Source: Actinomycetales bacterium
GTDB lineage: Bacteria; Actinomycetota; Actinomycetes; Actinomycetales; Dermatophilaceae
DNA length: 34,950 bases
Assembly: GCA_012729695.1 (NCBI GenBank)
Contig: JAAYCP010000103.1
Span: 1-34,950, forward strand
Reading direction: 5' to 3'
The translations under genes were made by a program, and so were the position numbers. Each line of letters starts with the position of its first letter. Position 1 is the stretch's first letter. This document shows positions 24,370 to 31,425 of the stretch, piece by piece. Under the pieces are notes generated by a model. That model was given only the letters and a program-made list of their open reading frames with translations, was not told the DNA's origin and made no database searches.

Positions 24370-24476
24370 CGACTCCCCGGGGGTCAGCCCCACGCGGGAA
24401 CACACTCGTGGCGCGACCACCGTCCGTCTGCAGTCCTGCACGCCCTCCGGCCCTGCCGGGACCAGCACGCGCGATG

Positions 24477-24520
24477 GATGAGAGCCCTCTCATCGAGGTC
24501 TCACCGAGTTCTCACAACCA
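24477..24520. promoter_or_regulatory. 8-2-8 inverted repeat followed by three 11-bp direct repeats
   Basis: GATGAGAG-CC-CTCTCATC (24477-24494) is a perfect inverted repeat. TCTCATCGAGG, TCTCACCGAGT and TCTCACAACCA follow as direct repeats at exact 11-bp steps (24488, 24499, 24510). An 11-bp step is typical of OmpR/PhoP-type response-regulator boxes. The cluster lies about 60 bp ahead of the secreted repeat-protein gene at 24581. Confidence 0.55.
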
Positions 24521-24580
24521 CTTGGTCTCCTTGAGACATCACGCAGGCAGGAAACCAAGAGCACGAGAGGGAACAACACG

Positions 24581-24955
24581 ATGAAGAACAAGAAGATCGG
24601 CGCACTGGTCGTCACCGGGGCCCTGGGCCTGACCGTCCTGGGGGGCGCCATGGCCGCAGCGGACTCCAACGACGTCACCCCTCCGTGGGGTAGCGACTCG
24701 GTGACCCTGAACAGCGACGTGCAGAGTGCGAACTCCGCGCCGAGCGCCGACTCCGCCGCGAACGCTCCCGCCGAGCAGGTCGTCTCCGCCCAGTCCGCGC
24801 CCTCGGCTCCGTCGGCGCAGTCAGCCCAGTCCGCGCAGTCGGCCCAGTCGGCGCCCTCGGCTCCGTCGGCCCAGTCCGCGCAGTCGGCGCCCTCGGCTCC
24901 GTCCGCCCAGTCCGCGCAGTCGGCCGCCTCGGCTCCGTCGGCTGCCTCAGCCTGA
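24581..24955 (+). CDS. Secreted Ser/Ala-rich tripeptide-repeat protein
   Basis: The 124 residues start with a clean signal peptide (MKNKKIGALVVTGALGLTVLGGAMAAA, cleavage near residue 25-27), then about 25 mixed residues. From about residue 48 the sequence is almost only the tripeptides QSA, PSA and ASA repeated to the end, about 20 copies. No sortase motif, cysteine or membrane anchor is seen after the signal. GAGAGGGAA precedes the ATG. Repeated DNA such as CAGTCGGCGCCCTCGGCTCC shows recent expansion. The function is unknown; a surface or matrix polypeptide is one possibility. A strong terminator follows. Confidence 0.75.
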   Translation: MKNKKIGALVVTGALGLTVLGGAMAAADSNDVTPPWGSDSVTLNSDVQSANSAPSADSAANAPAEQVVSAQSAPSAPSAQSAQSAQSAQSAPSAPSAQSAQSAPSAPSAQSAQSAASAPSAASA

Positions 24956-24980
24956 TCGACACAGCCTGATCAACCCGCCA

Positions 24981-25016
24981 GACGACCCCCGATGCCAAGT
25001 GGCGCCGGGGGTCGTC
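24981..25016 (+). terminator. Strong hairpin terminator after the repeat protein
   Basis: GACGACCCCCG (24981-24991) pairs perfectly with CGGGGGTCGTC (25006-25016) around a 14-nt loop, giving an 11-bp GC-rich stem followed by ACTT. It lies 26 bp after the stop codon of the secreted protein. Confidence 0.75.
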
Positions 25017-25035
25017 ACTTGATGAAGTGGGAGTC

Positions 25036-26340
25036 ATGACCACAGTCGTCGAACTGATGACCGGGCCCAGGGCCGCTGAGTTCCTCCAGGCGGCGCTCAC
25101 CGGGCGCCCCGGCGAGCAGGTCCCGGGGTTCCGGTGCACCGTAGACCGGGTGCACGACCGAGTCGGGGCCGAGACCTCGGTGACCTACCAGGTCAGCTAC
25201 ACCACCCCCGACGGGCCGGTGTCGGACTTCCTCGTCGCGACCACGGCCGACGTCGACTCGGCAGCGGGTGTCGAGATCGACACGGTGCGGATCAGGGTGT
25301 GGCGGCACCCTGATGACCCCCGCCTGCCCGGTCTCGCCGGTGCCTGCACACCCGAGGTGCTGAGGAGCTGGCTCCCGACGGGAGCGGCGTCCGCACCACA
25401 GGGCTCCACCGGCCCGAAGCCTCCGACCCGCATCGAGGAGTCAGGGGCCGACGTCGAAGCGGGAGCCGACGAGTCAGCCGGCGCTATGACGCCCGGCGTC
25501 GAGGGACCCGGTGTCCCGGGACCGGGCAGGGACGTCACCGACCTGCTCGTCTACCGACCGTTGCGCAGGGCCGTGCTCCGGACCAGGAGAGGCTCGGACA
25601 CGTACTTCACCAAGGTGGTCCGCCCGAAGAACGGCGAGCTCCTGCGACGCCGACACGAGCTGCTCACCGGCCTGGGACCGGACGTCGTGGCGACCCCTGA
25701 GCCGGGCGTGCTCATCACCGCGCACGCCCCCGGGTCATCGCTCGCGGTGGCGCTGTCGGCATGGCAGCTCGGCGAGTCGGACCGGCGGCCCGACCCGCGC
25801 GATGCTGTGGCTCTGCTCGACCGGTTGCCTGCGCAGGTCGCCTCCCTCCCCGCGCGCCCGTCGTGGACCGACCGGGTCGACTTCTACCGCGAGATGGCTG
25901 CGGTCCGCCTGCCTCAGCGGACCCACGAGATCAGGGCGATGGGGGCCGAGATCGCGGCCCTCGCGAAGCGGTTCCCCGTCGGACCGGTCGTCCCCACCCA
26001 CGGCGACTTCCACGACGGGAACGTGTTCTGTGAGGGGGGCCGCCCGACCCGCATGATCGACGTCGACACGGTCGGTCCGGGCCGCCGCGAGGACGACCTC
26101 GCCTGCATGATCGCCCATCTCGCCGTGCTGCCGAACCTCTCGCCGGTCCACTACCCGCGAGGCGCCGAGATCACCGACTCGTGGACCGCGGTCTTCGAGG
26201 AGGTCGTGGACCCCGGTGCGCTGCGGACCCGGGTCGCGGGCGTGCTCCTCAGCCTCGTGAGCGTCCCGGACACCTCGATGGCCCTCACCCGCCTCGATCT
26301 CGTGCGGTCCTGGCTCTGGCGGGCGTCCGCCGCAGGGTGA
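25036..26340 (+). CDS. APH-like phosphotransferase family protein with extra N-terminal domain
   Basis: The protein has 434 residues. The C-terminal half is an aminoglycoside-phosphotransferase/choline-kinase fold: YFTKVVRP (likely ATP lysine, about residue 200), HGDFHDGNVF (catalytic loop, Asp as base, about residue 320) and MIDVDTVGPGRREDDLACMIAH (metal-binding Asp). The first 110 or so residues form a separate alpha/beta domain that I do not recognise. A linker rich in Gly, Pro and Ala joins the two (about residues 115-160). The substrate is unknown. ATG 25036 is preferred, with GTG 25027 as an alternative. The start is only 20 bp after the terminator stem, so no room for a normal promoter is visible. 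Confidence 0.78.
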   Translation: MTTVVELMTGPRAAEFLQAALTGRPGEQVPGFRCTVDRVHDRVGAETSVTYQVSYTTPDGPVSDFLVATTADVDSAAGVEIDTVRIRVWRHPDDPRLPGLAGACTPEVLRSWLPTGAASAPQGSTGPKPPTRIEESGADVEAGADESAGAMTPGVEGPGVPGPGRDVTDLLVYRPLRRAVLRTRRGSDTYFTKVVRPKNGELLRRRHELLTGLGPDVVATPEPGVLITAHAPGSSLAVALSAWQLGESDRRPDPRDAVALLDRLPAQVASLPARPSWTDRVDFYREMAAVRLPQRTHEIRAMGAEIAALAKRFPVGPVVPTHGDFHDGNVFCEGGRPTRMIDVDTVGPGRREDDLACMIAHLAVLPNLSPVHYPRGAEITDSWTAVFEEVVDPGALRTRVAGVLLSLVSVPDTSMALTRLDLVRSWLWRASAAG

Positions 26341-26354
26341 CTGAAGGGGGCGGA

Positions 26355-29138
26355 TCAGTCGAGACGGTCGGCCGCGACGACGCCTCGCATCACGGCGCCG
26401 ACCGCCTTCCGGGCCGTCGCCCTCAGCTGCGGCGTGGGCGCGGCGTCGGCGATCTGATCGAGCAGGTCGACGAGCTGCTTGCAGCGGCGCACGAAGTCGC
26501 CCGCGGCCATGTCCTGGTCCCGGAGGACCACGTCGAGGTTGCGTCCGCTCGCCCACCGGTGCACCATCCAGGCCATCCCACCGTCCGGGGCACCGGTCTG
26601 GGGCAGCGCGTGCTCGGCCTCGCAATCGTTGATCTCGGACCAGAGAACGTCCATCTCCCGGATCGCCTCGGCCACCTCATCGTTCGGCATCCGTGGTGAA
26701 GGGTCCACACCGTCATGCCGGGGCTCGTGGATCAGCGCGCTCACGACGGCGGCAAGCGACGGCGGATCGAGTCTCGCCCAGATGCCAGTCCGCAGCGACT
26801 GGGCTGCGAGGAGGTCCTTCTCCGTGTAGAGGCGCCGGAGCTTCTCACCCAGCTCGGTTGTGGCAGAACCGGACTCGTCGAGGTACCCGAGCTCGGACAG
26901 CACGTCGCAGATCCGCTCGAAGGTCTTGGCGACCGAGCTCGTCCGACTGTCGACCTTGCGCTGGAGCGCGGTCGTCTCGCGCTTCAGGCGCCACCAGCGC
27001 TCGGCCCATCGCGCGTGGTCCTCACGCTCGGGGCACTGGTGGCACGGGTGCGCCTTCATCCTCCGGCGCAGGTCCTCGACCCGCGCCTCCTCTCCCCCGG
27101 CAGCCTCCGCGGCGCGCTTGACCGGAGGCGGGTCCTCAGGCGCAGCAATGCGAAGGGATGTCGCCAGGTCGCGCCGGGCCTTGGGGTTCTTGGGGTTGAA
27201 GTGTGACGGCACCTTCACCGACCCCACGGCCTCGACCGGACGCGGCACGTCGACGAGCGTCAGTCGCATGACCTTCCGGTCCTCGGTCAACACGGTCGGC
27301 AGCTCCGTCTGGCCGCGGTACGACCGGGCCGGCGTGATGACGACGGCCCAGCCGGCTCGGCGGCCCGTCGGGATCCGGATGATGTCGCCGATCCGTAGCT
27401 CGGTGAGGCTCACCTCGGCGGCAGCGCGTTGCGACGCGGCCCGCGCCTTGCTGCCCGCCTTCTGTGCCTGGTTCAGCTGGTGGCGGAGCGAGGCATACGA
27501 CGAGAAGTCACCGAGGTGGCACTGCATGGCCTCCGCGTATGCGTCGAGCGCCTCCTGGTTCCGGCGCACGGCGGAGGCGAGGCCCACCACGGCCCGGTCG
27601 GCCTGAAACTGGGCGAAGGAGGTCTCGAGGATCTCGGCCGCCGTCTCGCGACCCACCGTGGCGACGAGGTTCACCGCCATGTTGTAGGTCGGCCGGAACG
27701 ACGAGCGGAGCGGGAACGTGCGGGTCGAGGCCAGTCCGGCCACGGCCAAGGGGTCCAGACCCCGGTGCCAGAGGACCACGGCGTGACCCTCGACGTCGAT
27801 GCCGCGGCGGCCGGCCCGACCCGTGAGCTGTGTGTACTCCGCCGCAGTCAGCTCGGCGTGGGTCTCGCCGTTGAACTTCGTGAGCTTCTCGATGACCACC
27901 GTGCGCGCCGGCATGTTGATCCCGAGCGCGAGGGTCTCGGTCGCGAAGACGGCACGGATGTCGGCCGTCGTGAAGAGCTCCTCGACGAGCTCGCGGAACA
28001 GCGGCAGCATGCCTGCGTGGTGGGCGGCGAAGCCGCGCGTGAGGCCCTCGACGAAGTCCCAGTACCCGAGCACCGAGAGGTCCTCGTGGGCGAGGGCGGC
28101 CATCCGCTCCTCGACCCGGCGGCGGATCCGCTCTCCCTGCTGCTCGGGGATGAGCCGGATCCCGGAGGCGAGCAGCTGACCCACGGCCGCGTTGCACCCG
28201 GCACGGCTGAAGATGAAGGTGATGGCCGGAAGGAGCGCCTCCCGCTCCAGGATGCTGATGACGTCGACCCGGCTGGGGGCACCGCCCCTGGGCCCGGACC
28301 GTGGTCCGCCGGGTGGACCGCCGCGGCGCGGGCCCCCGTCGCGGCGGGCCCGTCCGCGAACCGCACCCCGCTGAGGACCACTGGAGGCCCCGCTGAACTG
28401 CTCGACCCAGGTGCCCTTGTGCTCGGCGTTCCGGATGGCCTGGACGACCTCGGGATTGACGCGTTCACCGTCGAAGATGTCGTAGAGCGTGTGGCCCACC
28501 ATCAGGTGCTGCCAGAGGGGCACCGGCCGGTGCTCGGAGACGACGATCTCGTGCTCGCCCCGCACCTCGGCCAGCCAGGCACCGAACTCCTCGGCGTTGC
28601 TCACGGTCGCCGAGAGGGAGACGACCTGCACCGCCTGGGGCAGGTGGATGATGACCTCCTCCCACACGGCTCCGCGGAAGCGGTCGGCGAGGTAGTGCAC
28701 CTCGTCCATGACGACGAAGCCGAGGCCGTCCAGGGTGCGGCTCGCCGCATACATCATGTTGCGCAGCACCTCGGTCGTCATGACGACGATCGGCGCCTCC
28801 CCGTTGATGGAGGAGTCCCCCGTGAGGAGCCCGACCTGGTCGGCTCCGTGCTTGCGGACGAGATCGTGGTACTTCTGGTTCGAGAGCGCCTTGATCGGCG
28901 CGGTGTAGAACGCCTTCCGCCCGGTGGCCAGGGCGAGGTGGACGGCGAACTCGCCGACGACCGTCTTGCCGGCGCCGGTGGGGGCGGCCACGAGGACGCC
29001 CTTGCCGTCCTCCACGTGCTGGGCGGCCTCGACCTGGAAGTCGTCGAGCGGGAAGTCCAGCCCTGCTGTGAACTCCCGCAGGTGCGGGTACCTCGCCCGG
29101 GCGCGGGATGCCGCGTACCGCTCCGCGGGGCTACTCAT
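26355..29138 (-). CDS. helY: Ski2-like DEAH/DEVH-box RNA/DNA helicase HelY
   Basis: The protein has 927 residues. Motif I is APTGAGKT (residues 52-59), motif II is DEVH (145-148), motif III is SAT in VVSLSATVS, and motif VI is QLTGRAGRRGID (about 437-448). A DSHCT-type C-terminal domain ends the protein. The family unwinds RNA with 3'-5' polarity and HelY is the actinobacterial Mtr4/Ski2 relative. An unusual low-complexity insert, residues about 254-289, is rich in Arg, Gly and Pro (RGGPPGGPRSGPRGG). The open frame continues 173 codons upstream, but ATG 29138 is where homology starts and TAGGCT lies 7 nt before it. Confidence 0.94.
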   Translation of the reverse strand: MSSPAERYAASRARARYPHLREFTAGLDFPLDDFQVEAAQHVEDGKGVLVAAPTGAGKTVVGEFAVHLALATGRKAFYTAPIKALSNQKYHDLVRKHGADQVGLLTGDSSINGEAPIVVMTTEVLRNMMYAASRTLDGLGFVVMDEVHYLADRFRGAVWEEVIIHLPQAVQVVSLSATVSNAEEFGAWLAEVRGEHEIVVSEHRPVPLWQHLMVGHTLYDIFDGERVNPEVVQAIRNAEHKGTWVEQFSGASSGPQRGAVRGRARRDGGPRRGGPPGGPRSGPRGGAPSRVDVISILEREALLPAITFIFSRAGCNAAVGQLLASGIRLIPEQQGERIRRRVEERMAALAHEDLSVLGYWDFVEGLTRGFAAHHAGMLPLFRELVEELFTTADIRAVFATETLALGINMPARTVVIEKLTKFNGETHAELTAAEYTQLTGRAGRRGIDVEGHAVVLWHRGLDPLAVAGLASTRTFPLRSSFRPTYNMAVNLVATVGRETAAEILETSFAQFQADRAVVGLASAVRRNQEALDAYAEAMQCHLGDFSSYASLRHQLNQAQKAGSKARAASQRAAAEVSLTELRIGDIIRIPTGRRAGWAVVITPARSYRGQTELPTVLTEDRKVMRLTLVDVPRPVEAVGSVKVPSHFNPKNPKARRDLATSLRIAAPEDPPPVKRAAEAAGGEEARVEDLRRRMKAHPCHQCPEREDHARWAERWWRLKRETTALQRKVDSRTSSVAKTFERICDVLSELGYLDESGSATTELGEKLRRLYTEKDLLAAQSLRTGIWARLDPPSLAAVVSALIHEPRHDGVDPSPRMPNDEVAEAIREMDVLWSEINDCEAEHALPQTGAPDGGMAWMVHRWASGRNLDVVLRDQDMAAGDFVRRCKQLVDLLDQIADAAPTPQLRATARKAVGAVMRGVVAADRLD

Positions 29139-29145
29139 ATCGGCC

Positions 29146-29151
29146 AGCCTA
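29146..29151 (-). promoter_or_regulatory. -10 element of helY overlapping the upstream stop codon
   Basis: TAGGCT on the minus strand begins with the TAG stop codon of the diacylglycerol-kinase-like gene and ends 7 nt before the helY ATG. helY can therefore be transcribed leaderless in addition to read-through. Confidence 0.5.
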
Positions 29152-30084
29152 CGTGACCGGAGAACCCTTTCCCGGGGGGCGACGCCCGCCGAGGACGCGC
29201 ATTGCGCCCGGCACGACCTCGATGATCCGCGGCAGCGGTCCGATGCGCTCCCCGTCGGCATAGGCGACGATGCCCGGGGCGTCGAGCTCGATCCGGCGCC
29301 CCCGGATGATGCGGACGGCGGGGTGCGAGACGTGCTTGCCCTTGAACACCTTCGGGAAGACCCGGATGAAGGTGAGCTTGGTGACCGGCCCGAGGATGAG
29401 CACGTCGAGCAGCCCGTCGTCGATGACCGCTGAGGGGACGACCTCCATCCCGCCGCCGTAGGAGGTGTTGTTCGCGACCGCCACGAGCATCGCTCCGCCG
29501 TCGTGGATGACCCCGTCGATGATGATCCGGTACGGGATCGGGGTGAAGACGGGGAGCTCGAGGAGAGCGGAGAGGGTGTACTTCGCACTGCCGCGCGCCC
29601 ACCCGATGCTGTTGGCCCGCTCGTTGACGACGGCGTCGAAGCCACCTGCGAGCACACCGATGAACCAGTTGACCGAACCGTCGGTGCCGGTCACCCTCGC
29701 GGCGTCGCTGGTATGCACGACTCCCGTCTCGAGCAGGTCGAGCGCAGCCATGGGGTCGCCGGTCGGGACGTTGAAGGCGCGGGCGGTGTCGTTGCCGGTG
29801 CCGGCGGGAATGATGAGCAGCGGGACCTCGGACTCGGCCAACCCGTTGACCGCCAGGTTCACGATCCCGTCGCCACCGACGACGATGATGCAGGCGACCG
29901 ACTCGGCCGCGACCGCTGACCGGATCTGATCCAGGGCCTGCGCCGCGTCGGCACCGGTGAGATCCGTGTACGGCACCCGACGCGCCCGCAGCTCCGCGGC
30001 GACATGGGAGCCGACCCGCCCGGCCGTGCTGGCCCCGGCGGTGGGGTTGATCACGAGGCCGACCCGCTCGAAGGGCGTTGCCAT
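29149..30084 (-). CDS. Diacylglycerol/sphingosine kinase family lipid kinase (YegS/DgkB-like)
   Basis: The 311 residues contain the DAGK catalytic motifs: LVINPTAG (residues 10-17), VVGGDGIVN with the GGDG phosphate-binding loop (about residues 73-81) and PAGTGNDTA (about residues 97-105). A second beta-sandwich domain includes NNTSYGGGMEVVPSAVIDDGLLDVLIL. Enzymes of this type phosphorylate diacylglycerol or other lipids with ATP at the membrane. The ATG has AGGAGG 6 nt upstream, within the end of tatC, so it is co-transcribed with tatAC. In many actinobacteria a lipid kinase gene sits between helY and tatC. Confidence 0.9.
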   Translation of the reverse strand: MATPFERVGLVINPTAGASTAGRVGSHVAAELRARRVPYTDLTGADAAQALDQIRSAVAAESVACIIVVGGDGIVNLAVNGLAESEVPLLIIPAGTGNDTARAFNVPTGDPMAALDLLETGVVHTSDAARVTGTDGSVNWFIGVLAGGFDAVVNERANSIGWARGSAKYTLSALLELPVFTPIPYRIIIDGVIHDGGAMLVAVANNTSYGGGMEVVPSAVIDDGLLDVLILGPVTKLTFIRVFPKVFKGKHVSHPAVRIIRGRRIELDAPGIVAYADGERIGPLPRIIEVVPGAMRVLGGRRPPGKGSPVT

Positions 30085-30094
30085 CACTGACCTC

Positions 30095-30913
30095 CTAGAG
30101 CGCGGATGCCTGGTCGTCGGCGAGGTCGGTGGCCCACTCCGGCCTGTCTCGTTCTCGGCGTCGATCGATGAACCGGGCGATGACGCCGGCGATGAGGTAG
30201 AGCACGAGGAGCGGTCCCCCGAGCAGGAGCATCGTGTAGGCGTCACCGGTCGGGGTGGCGACGGCGGCGAAGACCATGATGAGCAGGGTTGCGATCCGCC
30301 AGCTGCCGAGGATCACCCGGGACGGCAGGACGCCGACGAGGTTGAGGGCGACGATGAAGACCGGCAGGAGGAAGCCGATCCCGAAGACGAGGATGAGGCG
30401 GGTGACGAACGCGAAGTACTTGGCGTTGTCCTGCAGGTTCGAGGCTCCCGGCGGGGTGAACCCGTAGAGCACCATGAGGGCGGTCGGCAGGACCGAGTAG
30501 GCGACGAAGACACCGGTGAGGAAGAGCGGCACCATCGCAGCGATGAAGCCGAGGGACCAGCGCTTCTCCTTCTTCGTCAGCCCGGGGACGATGAAGGCCC
30601 AGATCTGGTACAGCCAGATCGGGCTGGAGAGGATGACGCCGGCCCAGATCGACAGGCTGATCCGCTGACTCAGCGCGGACGTGGCCTCACCGAAGTTGAG
30701 GACGATGAGGGTGTCGGGATTGGCCGCCTTGTACTGCTCCCAGGGCTCGGTGAGCTTCCAGTAGATCGGCCAGTAGAACCAGATGCCGATCGCGATGGCG
30801 ACGACGGCGATGCTCGCACCGGAGACGATGACGCGACGCCGGAACTCCCTGAAGTGCTCGGCGAGGGTCATCCTCCCCTCGGGGTCACGAGGGGTGCGTC
30901 GTCGAAGGGCCAC
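30095..30913 (-). CDS. tatC: Sec-independent protein translocase TatC
   Basis: The 272 residues have six membrane helices. RMTLAEHFREFRRRVI is a variant of the TatC N-terminal motif H-L-x-E-L-R-x-R. PSPIWLYQIWAFI-type sequence (here SSPIWLYQIWAFIVPGLTKKEKR) and FGIGFLLPV are conserved receptor-site features. TatC recognises twin-arginine signal peptides and assembles with TatA. The start is GTG with no clear ribosome binding site, 36 bp after tatA. It is followed by the lipid kinase gene. Confidence 0.96.
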   Translation of the reverse strand: MALRRRTPRDPEGRMTLAEHFREFRRRVIVSGASIAVVAIAIGIWFYWPIYWKLTEPWEQYKAANPDTLIVLNFGEATSALSQRISLSIWAGVILSSPIWLYQIWAFIVPGLTKKEKRWSLGFIAAMVPLFLTGVFVAYSVLPTALMVLYGFTPPGASNLQDNAKYFAFVTRLILVFGIGFLLPVFIVALNLVGVLPSRVILGSWRIATLLIMVFAAVATPTGDAYTMLLLGGPLLVLYLIAGVIARFIDRRRERDRPEWATDLADDQASAL

Positions 30914-30949
30914 CTGGGTCGGGGATCTTGTCCGCTACTCGTCCCGGGC

Positions 30950-31312
30950 TCAGGCGACCGGTCGGGTCGGGTCGTCCGGGGTGTGCGGCTGGGGCGGCTG
31001 GTAGTTCGGCTGCTGGGACTGCTGCTGCTGCTGGTAGTTCGGCTGCTCCTGCGCCTGCGGCGGCTGCTGAGGCTGGTAGGGCGCCGGCGGCGGGGTCACC
31101 TGCTGCGGAGGACGCTGGTCGGTGGCCTGGCTCTGGACCGTCCCGTCGGCGGTCTCCTCCTTGCCGTCCTTGCGCATCTCCTCGACCTCGCTCTTGAACA
31201 CGCGAGCCGAGCGTCCCAGGCTGCGGGCGGCGTCGGGCAGCCGCTTCCAGCCGAAGACGAGGATGAGCAGGATGACGATGATGAGGATCTCTTGGCCGCG
31301 AAGACCACCCAT
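30950..31312 (-). CDS. tatA: Twin-arginine translocase subunit TatA
   Basis: The 120 residues start MGGLRGQEILIIVILLILVFGWKRLPDAARSLGRSARVFKSEV. This is one short membrane helix, a FGxxxLP hinge and an amphipathic helix, which is diagnostic for TatA. The last 60 residues are rich in Gln, Pro and Tyr (YQQQQQSQQPNYQPPQP) and vary between species. The ATG has GGTGG at 7 nt. It pairs with tatC downstream; a tatB gene is not seen here. Confidence 0.95.
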   Translation of the reverse strand: MGGLRGQEILIIVILLILVFGWKRLPDAARSLGRSARVFKSEVEEMRKDGKEETADGTVQSQATDQRPPQQVTPPPAPYQPQQPPQAQEQPNYQQQQQSQQPNYQPPQPHTPDDPTRPVA

Positions 31313-31425
31313 GAGGGATCCACCCTTTCGGTTACGTGTGCCGTCACGCGGCACCGGTCGGCGATCAGTGTACGTGAGTCACCTGTGACCGCTGATGACC
31401 TGACACCCGGACCTCGCGGGCGAGC

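Noticed and set aside
29139-29657. 173-codon upstream extension of the helY frame
   Set aside because: It overlaps the lipid kinase gene, is low in complexity and precedes the point where helicase homology starts.
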